NCBI GenBank assembly: GCA_036273515.1
Contig: DASUHM010000001.1
Coordinates: 1-55,038, forward strand
Reading direction: 5' to 3'
From: Gaiellales bacterium
GTDB taxonomy: Bacteria > Actinomycetota > Thermoleophilia > Gaiellales > JAICJC01
DNA length: 55,038 nucleotides
A program made the translations under genes and the position numbers. The notes under the pieces are model-generated. The model was not told where the DNA came from, searched no databases, and saw nothing but the letters and a program-made list of their open reading frames with translations. This document shows positions 47,224 to 54,690 of the stretch, piece by piece (position 1 is the first letter of the stretch; the number at the start of each line of letters is the position of its first letter).

Positions 47224-48560
47224 CGCGCCTTCCCCGGTGCCACCGCGGGCGTTGGCGCGCGTGCGGGCACGCGCACCGGGCCGAACATCGCCGCGCCGGC
47301 GACGGCGAGCAGGGCGAGCGCGAAGAAGTAGTCGAACGTCATCGTCAGGTAGAAGAGGTTCGCGGCCGCGGTGGCGACGAGTGCCGCCAGCAGGCCGTGC
47401 CCCAGCCGGGAGATGTCGGGGTCCTTGGCATGGCGGATGGCGGCGGCGCTGGCGAGCAGGTAGCCGAAGTAGGCGAGGTAGACGGCCATGCCGACGAGTC
47501 CCGTCTCGACCAGGATCGCGATCCAGGCGCTGTGCGGGCCGAAGTCCGTCCGGCCCGTGACGAACTGGTAGAAGACGGCGAAGGTGTTGAAGCCCATCCC
47601 GAACAGCGGATGCGGGTCGAGCGCCGGGGGCACGAGCTGGTAGAACTGGAGGTGGGTCTGGGTGCTGCCGCCGTGCAGCTGGGTGCGGGCGGCGACGACC
47701 GCCCGGATGAAGTGCGACGACGCGTAGAGGATCGCAAGCCCGGCCAGGACCGAGCCCAGCCCGATGCCGATCGTCCGCGCGCTCGGCAGATAACGGCGCA
47801 GCACCGGCAGGAGGACGATCAGGCCGGCGATGTCGCCGAGCGCCGCCGAGCGCGACAGGGTCAGGATCTGCACGATGAACATGAAGAGCAGCAGCAGGCC
47901 GAGCCGGCGGCGGCCCTTGCGGTCGCCGAGGTAGTACGGCAGGAGCAGCATCAGCGGGACGCACAGCATCACGCCGAGATGGTTGGGATCGCCGGTGAGC
48001 GCGTTGATCCGGTACACGTTCTGCGAGCCGGAGACCGTGCCGAACACGTTGATGCCGCCGACGCCGCCCTGGCCGGCGGTGAGCGGCCCGACGACCAGCC
48101 GGTCGAGGTTGATCCCGGCCGAGACGGCCAGCCCCAGCTGGATGATCCCGTAGATGCTGTTCACGACCAGCCCGGCCGTGAACGCGACGACGGCGCGCAC
48201 GAACAGCGGCCGGCCGCGCCGCACGACGTGGGCGACTCCGAGGATCAGGTAGAGGAAGTGGATTCCCCACGACCCGAGCCCCTTCAGCCAGTAGGCGAGC
48301 GCCGCCTTGTCCTGGAGGTCGAAGTAGCCCGCCAGGTAGACGGCGAGGAACGCGAGCATGAACCCGGCGAGCGTGATCGCCGCCGGGTGCAGCAACAGGT
48401 CACGGCGGCGGATGCGGTCGACGATGAACACCACGACGAACGTGGTGGCGAGCAGGTTCGTCCAGGTCAGCGTCAGGTCCGACGTCTCCCACCGGATCTT
48501 CTCGAACGTCAGCACCGAGAGGGTCAGGAGCAGCAGCCAGTCGAGCTTCGTGAGCTTCAT
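47220..48560 (-). CDS. O-antigen ligase/polymerase-like membrane protein (Wzy/WaaL type)
   Basis: A 446-residue protein with about 12 membrane helices. A large periplasmic loop near residues 300-345 holds the family region HLQFYQLVPPALDPHPLFGMGFNTFAVFYQFVTGRTDFGPHSAWIAILVETGLVG; the GxGxxxF and PHSAW(L/I) pattern is typical of the Wzy_C domain. Such proteins polymerise or ligate lipid-linked oligosaccharides at the outer face of the membrane. It lies between two glycosyltransferase genes and overlaps both by four bases, so the three are co-translated. Confidence 0.88.
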   Translation of the reverse strand: MKLTKLDWLLLLTLSVLTFEKIRWETSDLTLTWTNLLATTFVVVFIVDRIRRRDLLLHPAAITLAGFMLAFLAVYLAGYFDLQDKAALAYWLKGLGSWGIHFLYLILGVAHVVRRGRPLFVRAVVAFTAGLVVNSIYGIIQLGLAVSAGINLDRLVVGPLTAGQGGVGGINVFGTVSGSQNVYRINALTGDPNHLGVMLCVPLMLLLPYYLGDRKGRRRLGLLLLFMFIVQILTLSRSAALGDIAGLIVLLPVLRRYLPSARTIGIGLGSVLAGLAILYASSHFIRAVVAARTQLHGGSTQTHLQFYQLVPPALDPHPLFGMGFNTFAVFYQFVTGRTDFGPHSAWIAILVETGLVGMAVYLAYFGYLLASAAAIRHAKDPDISRLGHGLLAALVATAAANLFYLTMTFDYFFALALLAVAGAAMFGPVRVPARAPTPAVAPGKAR

Positions 48561-49840
48561 CCGGCCACCCCGTGCAGGACGTCTGCGAGCTCGCGGGCCC
48601 GCTCCCGCCGCGACATCGACTCCGCCAGCCCGGCGTCCAGGTCGACGTCGGGCAGGCCGCCGTTGCGGCGCCGGTCGACCAGCGCCTCGAGCGCCCGCGA
48701 CTGGGCGGCCGCATCGTCCGGGTCGGCCACCTCGCCGGCGCCCGCGGACGTGACGAGCGCGGCGGCGACGCCGTTGGGCGGTACGGCGGCCAGGATCGGG
48801 CGGCGGGCGGCCAGGTACTCGTAGACCTTGCCGGAGATGACGGTGTCGCCGCGGCCGCCGGCGTGCGGGATCAGCAGCAGCAGCGCGTCGGCATCGCGCT
48901 GGGCGGCGATCGCATCTCGGTAGGGGAGGAAGCCCGTCTCCTCCCAGGCGCCGTCGATGCCGAGATCGCGCGCCCAGGCCCGGTCGGACTCGCGCATGTC
49001 GCCGACGAAGCGGACGAGCACCTGCCCGCGCAGGTCGGGGCGGCGGTCGAGCAGGTCGCGCACGGCGGTCAGGAACGGCCGCGGCGTGCGCCGGCCGAAG
49101 AACGCGCCGGTGTGGACGATGGTGAACCGGTCGGGCGGGGCGTGGTCGAGGCCGGCGAAGTCGGACAGGTCGACGCCGTGGCCGATCACGTGCGTCTTCG
49201 CGGCGGCGCTCGGGTCGAGGCCGGCCAGCTCGGCGGCGATGGCGTCGGTGACGGCCACGAGCGCGGTCGCCCGGTGCGCCACCGTCCGTGCCATCCGCCG
49301 CTCGACGGCCCGCTTGGCGCGCACGCCGCGGCGCTCGTACTCGCGGTGCGGGTGGGCGAGCCAGGAGTCGCGCAGGTCGGCCACCCACGGTTTCGACGTG
49401 GCGGTGGCGACGGCCGCGCCGACCAGATGCACCGAGGTCGGCGGCGAGGTCGTCATGATCGCGTCGATCCGGCGCTTGCGCACGATCCGCACCGCGGCGG
49501 GGACGGCCGTGGCTCCCCACGGCACGGCCTTGTCGGGGACGAGCGCGCGCTCGTAGGCGTAGCGGGCGTGCACCCCCGCCCGCCGCAGCCCGCGGGCGCC
49601 GCGCAGGGCCTCGCCCCGGAACGACGAGCGTGGGCCGAGGAAGCGCACCCGGTGCACCGTCGTCCGCGCAGGGATCGCCTCGAGCAGCGGCTCGTCGAGC
49701 GCGAACCACTTCGGGTCGCTGGGCGCGAGCACGTCGACGTCGACGCCGAGATCGGGCAGGTCGCGGCAGAACTTGAGGGTTCGCTGGACGCCGCCACCGC
49801 CCGCCGGGGGGAAGTAGAACGCGATCAGGAGGAGGCGCAC
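48557..49840 (-). CDS. GT4-like glycosyltransferase
   Basis: A 427-residue GT-B glycosyltransferase starting at GTG 49840. The N-terminus LLIAFYFPPAGGGGVQRTLKFCRDL is the Glyco_transf_4-type acceptor region. Later ATALVAVTDAIAAELAGL, the donor-site FTIVHTGAFFGRRTPRPFLTAVRDLL, and LLLLIPHAGGRGDTVISGKVYEYLAARRPILAAVP follow in the usual order. The chain is likely to act early in surface polysaccharide assembly. It is first in the run GT4-like, ligase-like, GT2. TACACT is 9 bases upstream of the start. Confidence 0.88.
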   Translation of the reverse strand: MRLLLIAFYFPPAGGGGVQRTLKFCRDLPDLGVDVDVLAPSDPKWFALDEPLLEAIPARTTVHRVRFLGPRSSFRGEALRGARGLRRAGVHARYAYERALVPDKAVPWGATAVPAAVRIVRKRRIDAIMTTSPPTSVHLVGAAVATATSKPWVADLRDSWLAHPHREYERRGVRAKRAVERRMARTVAHRATALVAVTDAIAAELAGLDPSAAAKTHVIGHGVDLSDFAGLDHAPPDRFTIVHTGAFFGRRTPRPFLTAVRDLLDRRPDLRGQVLVRFVGDMRESDRAWARDLGIDGAWEETGFLPYRDAIAAQRDADALLLLIPHAGGRGDTVISGKVYEYLAARRPILAAVPPNGVAAALVTSAGAGEVADPDDAAAQSRALEALVDRRRNGGLPDVDLDAGLAESMSRRERARELADVLHGVAG

Positions 49841-49849
49841 GGAACCGCC

Positions 49850-49855
49850 AGTGTA
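49850..49855 (-). promoter_or_regulatory. -10-like hexamer TACACT for the GT4-like/ligase/GT2 run
   Basis: The minus-strand hexamer ends 9 bases before GTG 49840, in the 66-base divergent gap. Confidence 0.45.
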
Positions 49856-49893
49856 GTGAGCGCCTGCTCCGGCCCGGCGCGGAACGGCCCGGA

Positions 49894-49899
49894 TACCAT
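49894..49899 (+). promoter_or_regulatory. -10-like hexamer TACCAT for the alkyltransferase-like gene
   Basis: TACCAT ends 7 bases before ATG 49907. Confidence 0.45.
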
Positions 49900-49906
49900 C
49901 GCCTGG

Positions 49907-50269
49907 ATGAGCGGCGGATTGGACGGCGAGGGGCTCCCGGTCGGCTTCCGGATCGTCGGGGCGGTGACGCCCTTCGAGCGCCGGGTCGAGCGGATGGTGC
50001 GGCGGATCCCGGCCGGGACGGTGGCCAGCTACGGCCGCGTTGCCGAGTGGGTCGGCAAGCCCGAGGCGCCGCGGGCGGTGGGGCGGGTGATGGCCAACTG
50101 CGACGGCGCCCTGCCCTGGCACCGGGTGGTCAACTCGGCCGGCCGGCTCGTCCCCGGCCACGAGACCGAGCACGCCGAGCGGCTGCGCTCGGAGGGCGTC
50201 CGTGTTGTTGACGGTCGCGTTGCCTCACCCGTTCCGTGGTGGGCCGGGCCGGGTCGGCGTCGCGCCTAG
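49907..50269 (+). CDS. Alkyltransferase-like protein (ATL), O6-alkylguanine recognition without methyl transfer
   Basis: A 120-residue protein with the DNA-binding domain of O6-methylguanine-DNA methyltransferase: FERRVERMVRRIPAGTVASYGRVAEWVG and RAVGRVMANCDG. At the active site, the PCHRV of true methyltransferases is replaced by PWHRVV (residues 70-75), so the acceptor Cys is Trp. This is the defining ATL change, as in E. coli YbaZ and yeast Atl1. ATLs bind O6-alkylguanine, flip it out and hand the lesion to nucleotide excision repair. Length is close to other ATLs. It faces the PIG-L gene across a strong hairpin. Confidence 0.92.
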   Translation: MSGGLDGEGLPVGFRIVGAVTPFERRVERMVRRIPAGTVASYGRVAEWVGKPEAPRAVGRVMANCDGALPWHRVVNSAGRLVPGHETEHAERLRSEGVRVVDGRVASPVPWWAGPGRRRA

Positions 50270-50283
50270 AAGGGGGGAAGTCT

Positions 50284-50305
50284 GAAGGGGGGCCTGCCCC
50301 CCTTC
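50284..50305. terminator. Hairpin between convergent genes
   Basis: GAAGGGGGG and CCCCCCTTC form a 9-base-pair stem with the 4-base loop CCTG, in the 39-base gap between the stops at 50269 and 50309. There is no T-run, but the position and strength suggest a bidirectional transcription end. Confidence 0.6.
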
Positions 50306-50308
50306 ATG

Positions 50309-50962
50309 TCAGATGAACCACCTGTAGACCTCGAAGACCTCGGCGAGCTCGCGGCCGCCCTCGATCCCGCGCGTGCGGGCGACGTTGCGCACGTATTCCT
50401 CGTTCGCGTAGTTGCGGTGGGCCTGGCTGCGGTAGCACATGAGCGCCGCCACCTTGCGGTCGACGTGGGCCGGCTCGAGCTCGACGTAGGCCTGCTGGTG
50501 GAAGTTGAAGCAGTTCCAGGGGATCTCGTAGCCGAGCAGCGTCGTGCGCTTGAACGCGCGCATGCTCTCCCGCGCGATGGTCTCGTGGTCCTGGTGGATG
50601 TCGCCCAGCGACGGCGTCAGAACCAGGTCGGGGCGCAGGTCTGCGTTCAGCGCCACCAGGATCTCGAGGATGTCCTGGCGCACGCTCGGGAACGTCCGCA
50701 CCTCGAAGTCGTGCACGGTCAGGTGCGACTCGGGGATGCCGAGCGTCGAGGTGGCGGCCCGCACCTCGTGGACGAGCGTGTCGGCCGGGAACCCCGCCGG
50801 CAGCGACCGCGAGGCGGTCGAGAACGCCACGTAACGCACCTCGGCGCCCGCGTCGACGAGGCGGGCGATCGTGCCGCCGGCGCCGAACTCGCCGTCGTCG
50901 GTGTGCGGCGCGAGCACGAGCACGTTTCGTCCGGCGGCGATCATGGCCGCGGATTGTGTCAT
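50309..50962 (-). CDS. PIG-L family N-acetylglucosaminyl deacetylase-like protein
   Basis: A 217-residue protein with the PIG-L/LmbE zinc motif APHTDDGEFGAGGTIARL (His20, Asp22, Asp23) and the later GDIHQDHETIARESMRAF with the third zinc-ligand His. The family removes N-acetyl groups from GlcNAc conjugates, for example in mycothiol synthesis (MshB) or glycolipids. The substrate here is not evident. ATG 50962 overlaps the stop of the upstream exported-protein gene (ATGA), so the two are translated together; ATG 50944 is a possible alternative start. Confidence 0.88.
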   Translation of the reverse strand: MTQSAAMIAAGRNVLVLAPHTDDGEFGAGGTIARLVDAGAEVRYVAFSTASRSLPAGFPADTLVHEVRAATSTLGIPESHLTVHDFEVRTFPSVRQDILEILVALNADLRPDLVLTPSLGDIHQDHETIARESMRAFKRTTLLGYEIPWNCFNFHQQAYVELEPAHVDRKVAALMCYRSQAHRNYANEEYVRNVARTRGIEGGRELAEVFEVYRWFI

Positions 50963-51657
50963 GCCGGCAGGCGGAAGCTCCCCGCCGAGACCGGCGCCGA
51001 GCGGTTGCCCGCCCGGTCGACCGCCACCAGCGTGACCGTCACGTCGGCGCCCGCGAGCCTGGTGCGGCGGAAGCGGACGCGGCCGTCGTGCCCGCGGAAG
51101 AGCGCCGAGTGGCCCGCGTTCGGCCCCGTGCCCGTGGCGCGCACGAGCAGGATGGCGGGCTCGCTCGTCGAGTAGCGGACGACGTGCGACCCGGGCGCGC
51201 TCTCGAGCGTCACCGTCGGCGGCGTCAGGTCGAGCTGGGTCGAATCGGGGATCGTGATCGTCCGCCCCAGCGAGATCAGGTGCACGCGCAGGTGATAGCT
51301 GCCCTCCGGCGCCTGCGCGGCCGAGTCGGTGCGCCCGTTCCAGCGCACCGTGACGCGGCCTCTGGGCATCCGCCGGCCCGCCGCCGGCGTCAGCTGACGG
51401 ACCGGCGCCCCGGACGAGTTCACGATCGCGAGCGCGACCCGGCCGGCCTTGCGCAGGCGGAAGGTCATGAGCGCCGAGTGCGACGCGCAGCGCGTGTGCG
51501 GGTGGAGCGGCTGGCAGGTCGTCGAGAAGAACTTCTTGACCTGCGTGCCACCGATCGGAGAGCGCTCGAGCTTCAGCTGCTCGGCGCGCAGGAACGCCAG
51601 GCCGGAGGCGGCGAGCATGACGGCGATGACGACGATGCCGGTGCGGCGGCTGGGCAC
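50959..51657 (-). CDS. Exported or membrane-anchored protein with Ig-like/FlgD-like segments
   Basis: A 232-residue protein with one N-terminal membrane segment (about residues 7-23) and an extracytoplasmic part. Residues about 60-125 resemble a FlgD Ig-like strand set (FRLRKAGRVALAIVNSSGAPVRQL ... VRWNGRTDSAAQAPEGSYHLRVHL). A second beta-rich segment with APGSHVVRYSTSEPAILLVR follows. Two cysteines lie near residues 48 and 58. Function unknown; coupled translation with the PIG-L deacetylase suggests an envelope role. TACAAT lies 8 bases upstream of GTG 51657. Confidence 0.7.
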   Translation of the reverse strand: MPSRRTGIVVIAVMLAASGLAFLRAEQLKLERSPIGGTQVKKFFSTTCQPLHPHTRCASHSALMTFRLRKAGRVALAIVNSSGAPVRQLTPAAGRRMPRGRVTVRWNGRTDSAAQAPEGSYHLRVHLISLGRTITIPDSTQLDLTPPTVTLESAPGSHVVRYSTSEPAILLVRATGTGPNAGHSALFRGHDGRVRFRRTRLAGADVTVTLVAVDRAGNRSAPVSAGSFRLPA

Positions 51658-51665
51658 GACGGCGG

Positions 51666-51671
51666 ATTGTA
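51666..51671 (-). promoter_or_regulatory. -10-like hexamer TACAAT for the exported-protein/PIG-L pair
   Basis: The minus-strand hexamer ends 8 bases before GTG 51657. Confidence 0.45.
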
Positions 51672-51684
51672 CGGCGGGGTCATT

Positions 51685-51716
51685 GGGGACAGTCCCCGCT
51701 CGCGGGGACTGTCCCC
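51685..51716. repeat. Perfect palindrome with 15-base arms (GGGGACAGTCCCCGC) after a TauE/SafE gene
   Basis: The arms 51685-51699 and 51702-51716 are exact reverse complements separated by TC. Each arm is itself built around the short palindrome GGGGACAGTCCCC with one mismatch-free half. It lies 7 bases beyond the stop at 51724 and 14 bases before the next promoter hexamer. It could be a terminator or a REP-like element. Confidence 0.7.
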
Positions 51717-51723
51717 TCCTACG

Positions 51724-52506
51724 CTAGAACGCGCCCAGCAGCTTCAGGCCGGAGAGCGCGAGAACGCTCGCGATGCTGCCGCGCAGCGCCTTCTCGGGCA
51801 GCTTCGCCGTGAAGTGGGAGCCGATCAGGATGCCCGGGATCGAGCCGATCAGGATGTTGCCGACGTTGCCGTAGTCCGGCGTGCCCCAGATGATCGTGCC
51901 GGCGGCGGCGGCGATCGTGACCATCATGGCGTGCAGCAGGTCGGTGCCCACGACCTTGCGCGCCGTCAGCGGGAACAGCGTCACGAGCGCCATGCCGAAG
52001 AACACGCCCGAGCCGACCGACGTCAGGCCGAGGATGAAGCCGAAGACGGCACCGATCGTGACGGCCAGGATCTTGTGGTTGCGGGTCAGCTCGCCGTCCT
52101 GCGGCAGCTTCGAGGTGTCCCACAGCCCGCGGATCGTCACGAACGTGCGGATGGCGACGGCGATGCCGACGAGCACCAGCGTGTAGCCGATGGCGTCAGG
52201 CAGCCAGACGTCGATGTTCGCATCGAAGAGGTTGTACAGCGAGTAGGTGCCCAGGAACGCGGCCGGGACGCTGCCGGTCGCCATCCACAGCGCCAGCTCG
52301 CGGTTCACGTTCTTGAGCTGGTGGTGGCGGGCCGCGCCGAACGTCTTCGTGACGGCCGCATACACCAGGTCGGTGCCGACTGCGGTGCCCGCCGGGATCC
52401 CGAAAAACGTGATCAGGATCGGCGTCATGAGGGAGCCGGCGCCCATACCGGTCAACCCCACCAGGAGGCCCACCGCGAGCCCCGCCAAAACAAGTCCTGG
52501 ATTCAT
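51724..52506 (-). CDS. TauE/SafE (TSUP) family permease, copy 1
   Basis: A 260-residue membrane protein with about eight helices and the TSUP family's internal repeat: GLTGMGAGSLMTPILITFFGIPAGTAVGTDLVYAAVTK (about 18-55) and GLTSVGSGVFFGMALVTLFPLTARKVVGTDLLHAMMVT (about 160-197). TSUP proteins carry sulfite, sulfate, sulfoacetate or other anions. It is closely related to the tandem copy at 52612-53409; both end SVLALS-LK-LGAF. The ATP sulfurylase and APS kinase genes upstream on the same strand suggest a sulfur-anion role, which is inference. ATG 52506 has a GAGAGGGGAAGTGGGG region upstream. Confidence 0.9.
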   Translation of the reverse strand: MNPGLVLAGLAVGLLVGLTGMGAGSLMTPILITFFGIPAGTAVGTDLVYAAVTKTFGAARHHQLKNVNRELALWMATGSVPAAFLGTYSLYNLFDANIDVWLPDAIGYTLVLVGIAVAIRTFVTIRGLWDTSKLPQDGELTRNHKILAVTIGAVFGFILGLTSVGSGVFFGMALVTLFPLTARKVVGTDLLHAMMVTIAAAAGTIIWGTPDYGNVGNILIGSIPGILIGSHFTAKLPEKALRGSIASVLALSGLKLLGAF

Positions 52507-52548
52507 CCTGCCCCACTTCCCCTCTCGGTCATTACCACAATCCCGACC

Positions 52549-52554
52549 AATATA
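52549..52554 (-). promoter_or_regulatory. Promoter of TauE/SafE copy 1: TATATT with upstream motif
   Basis: Minus-strand TATATT at 52549-52554 is preceded after 6 bases by CATTCTCCACTAG (52561-52573) and followed by GGTCGGG. The same arrangement and spacing occurs in front of copy 2. A leader of about 40 bases with GAGAGGGGAAG follows, so this transcript is leadered. Confidence 0.5.
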
Positions 52555-52611
52555 ACTGAACTAGTGGAGAATGCAAGCAAGAACGGCGCAGATCCCCCGA
52601 ACGGGTGGGGT

Positions 52612-53409
52612 CTAGAACGCGCCGAGCATCTTCAGGCTCGAGAGCGCGAGCACGCTCGCGAGCGAGCCGCGCAGCGCCTTCTCGGGCAGCGCGACCGTGA
52701 TCTGGGAGCCGATCAGGATGCCCGGGATCGACCCGATCATCAGGAAGGCGATGCTCGAGAAGCGCATCGACGGCAGCAGGAAGTACGAGGCCACCGCCGC
52801 GGCGGCGGTGACGAGCGCGCCGTGGAAGAGGTCGGTGCCGACCACGCGCCGGGCCGAGAGCGGGAACATCGTCACGAGCGCCATGCCGAAGAACGCGCCG
52901 GCGCCGACTGACGTCAGCCCGAAGACGAACCCGAACACGATCCCGATCGCGAGCGCCAGGTAGCGGTGCATGTGGGCGATGTCGCTGTCGGTCTGCGGGA
53001 CCGACGCGTCCCACATGCCGCGGATCGTCACGAACGTCCGCACGGCCACCGTGACGGCGACGAGCATGAGCGCGATGCCGATCACGTCCTTCATGTCGCT
53101 CTGGATGGCCGCGCCCTCCTTTGCGGCCAGCCGGTTCAGCGTGAACACGCCGAGCACCGCCGCGGGCACGCTGCCCGCCGCCATCCACAGCGCGATCTCG
53201 ACGTTCACCGTGCGCAGCGTCCAGTGCCGCGCGCCGCCGACCAGCTTGGTGCCGGCGGAGTAGAGCAGGTCGGTCCCAACCGCTGCCACGGCGGAGACGC
53301 TGAACATGCTGATGAGCACAGGTGCCATCAGCGAGCCGGCGCCCATGCCGGTTGCGCCCACGAGCACACCGACGAGAAGCCCGGCCAGGATCAGCTCAAG
53401 CCCGGTCAC
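52612..53409 (-). CDS. TauE/SafE (TSUP) family permease, copy 2
   Basis: A 265-residue TSUP protein, tandem paralog of the preceding copy. It has the same two repeats: GATGMGAGSLMAPVLISMFSVSAVAAVGTDLLYSAGTK and GLTSVGAGAFFGMALVTMFPLSARRVVGTDLFHGALVT. About eight hydrophobic helices. It starts at GTG 53409, with GAGAGGGGA upstream as a ribosome-binding site. It lies downstream of the sat terminator and has its own promoter (53442-53447). A duplicated permease next to sulfate activation genes suggests two related sulfur anions or different regulation. Confidence 0.9.
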   Translation of the reverse strand: MTGLELILAGLLVGVLVGATGMGAGSLMAPVLISMFSVSAVAAVGTDLLYSAGTKLVGGARHWTLRTVNVEIALWMAAGSVPAAVLGVFTLNRLAAKEGAAIQSDMKDVIGIALMLVAVTVAVRTFVTIRGMWDASVPQTDSDIAHMHRYLALAIGIVFGFVFGLTSVGAGAFFGMALVTMFPLSARRVVGTDLFHGALVTAAAAVASYFLLPSMRFSSIAFLMIGSIPGILIGSQITVALPEKALRGSLASVLALSSLKMLGAF

Positions 53410-53441
53410 AATCCCCTCTCAGATTCAGCAGCTACCCGACA

Positions 53442-53447
53442 AGTCTA
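53442..53447 (-). promoter_or_regulatory. Promoter of TauE/SafE copy 2: TAGACT with upstream motif
   Basis: Minus-strand TAGACT is preceded after 6 bases by CATTCCCCACAAG (53454-53466) and followed by TGTCGGG, matching copy 1. The upstream motif overlaps the -35 region and could be an operator. It begins right beside the sat terminator. Confidence 0.5.
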
Positions 53448-53465
53448 AGAGACCTTGTGGGGAAT

Positions 53466-53510
53466 GAAAAGCCCTGCGCGAACGGGACCCAAACACCGTT
53501 CGCGCAGGGC
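53466..53510 (-). terminator. Rho-independent terminator after sat
   Basis: Arms 53471-53485 and 53496-53510 are perfect 15-base reverse complements (GCCCTGCGCGAACGG on the plus strand) around a 10-base loop. Read on the minus strand the stem is followed by TTTTC. It starts 7 bases after the sat stop codon at 53518. Confidence 0.85.
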
Positions 53511-53517
53511 CGATGGT

Positions 53518-54690
53518 TCAGGCGGAGCGGTACGCCTCGATCAGCACGCGCGCCACCTCGGGCCGGCTGAACTCGGACGGCGGCTCGATACCCTGCCCGA
53601 GCATCTCGCGGACCTTCGTGCCCGACAGGTGGACGTGATCCTCGGAGGGGTGCGGGCACGTCTTGGCCGAGCCCATGTTCCCGCACGTCTTGCAGAAGAA
53701 CGTGTGGTCGAAGAACATCGGCTGGATCCCGAGCTCGTCCCGCTCGAAGCTGTCGAAGATCAGATGCGCGTCGTACGTGCCGTAGTAGCTGCCCACGCCG
53801 GCGTGGTCGCGGCCGACGATGAAGTGCGAGCAGCCGTAGTTCTTGCGGCAGATCGCGTGCCAGACGGCCTCACGGGGCCCCGCGTAGCGCATGGCCGCCG
53901 GGAAGGCGGACAGGAGCGTGCGGTCGGCCGGGTAGTACTTCTCGAGCAGCACCCGGTAGCAGCGCACCCGCACCTCCGCGGGGACGTCGTCGCCCTTGGT
54001 CTTGCCGACCAGCGGGTGCAGGAGCAGCCCGTCGACGGTCTCGAGGGCGCACTTCTGGATGTACTCGTGCGCCCGGTGCACCGGGTTGCGGGTCTGGAAG
54101 CCGACGACGCGGCTCCAGCCCCGCTCCGCGAACGCCGCCCGGGTCTGGGCGGGATCGACGTGCAGGTCGGGGAAGTCCGGCTGGGGGCGGTCGAACACCG
54201 TCACCTGCCCGCCGACGAGGATGCTGCCCTCGGCGTACACCTGGGCCACGCCCGGGTGGGCGTCCTCGGTGGTGCGGAAGACCTTGGCGGCCTCCTCGCT
54301 GCGGTCGGCCTCGAACACGTCGGCGACGTCGATGACGGCCAGGAGCTCGCCGCCGTGGCCCTCGAGCGCGAGCCGGTCGGCCGTCGGCTTCTCGGGCACG
54401 GACAGCGTGACCGGAAGCGCCCACGGCAGGCCGTTCTCGAGGTGCATGTCGGAGACGACGCGGTCGTAGTCCGCCTGCACCATGAAGCCGGTCAGCGGCG
54501 AGAGCGCCCCCGACGCGATCATGTCGAGGTCGGCGGTCTGCTTCTCGCTCATGTGGACGCGGGGCAGGCCCTGGGCCTCCTCGCGCAGCGCCGCCGCCTC
54601 GTCGCCCGCCACCGTGCGGTTGATGAGCTCGCCGCCGTGCGGGGCGATCAGCCCGGCGCCGCTCGTCCGTGCGGTCTGCTGCGACGACAT
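53518..54690 (-). CDS. sat: Sulfate adenylyltransferase (ATP sulfurylase)
   Basis: A 390-residue homo-oligomeric-type ATP sulfurylase. It makes adenosine 5'-phosphosulfate (APS) from ATP and sulfate. The active-site motifs are FQTRNPVHRAHEY (about 208-220, with the QxRN and HxxH elements) and IVGRDHAGVGSYYG (about 302-315). The Cys/His cluster FFCKTCGNMGSAKTCPHPSEDH near 345-366 is the zinc site seen in some bacterial Sat proteins. ATG 54690 overlaps the APS kinase stop by one base (TGATG). A strong terminator follows. With CysC it gives PAPS for sulfate assimilation or sulfation; no reductase genes are in the window. Confidence 0.95.
   Translation of the reverse strand: MSSQQTARTSGAGLIAPHGGELINRTVAGDEAAALREEAQGLPRVHMSEKQTADLDMIASGALSPLTGFMVQADYDRVVSDMHLENGLPWALPVTLSVPEKPTADRLALEGHGGELLAVIDVADVFEADRSEEAAKVFRTTEDAHPGVAQVYAEGSILVGGQVTVFDRPQPDFPDLHVDPAQTRAAFAERGWSRVVGFQTRNPVHRAHEYIQKCALETVDGLLLHPLVGKTKGDDVPAEVRVRCYRVLLEKYYPADRTLLSAFPAAMRYAGPREAVWHAICRKNYGCSHFIVGRDHAGVGSYYGTYDAHLIFDSFERDELGIQPMFFDHTFFCKTCGNMGSAKTCPHPSEDHVHLSGTKVREMLGQGIEPPSEFSRPEVARVLIEAYRSA

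Noticed and set aside
50270-50305. GAAGGGGGG direct repeat as a tandem repeat array
   Set aside because: Only two copies; the second is simply one arm of the hairpin.
51881-52186. 101-residue plus-strand frame over the TauE/SafE gene
   Set aside because: It mirrors the membrane helices of the real gene on the opposite strand and shows no independent feature.
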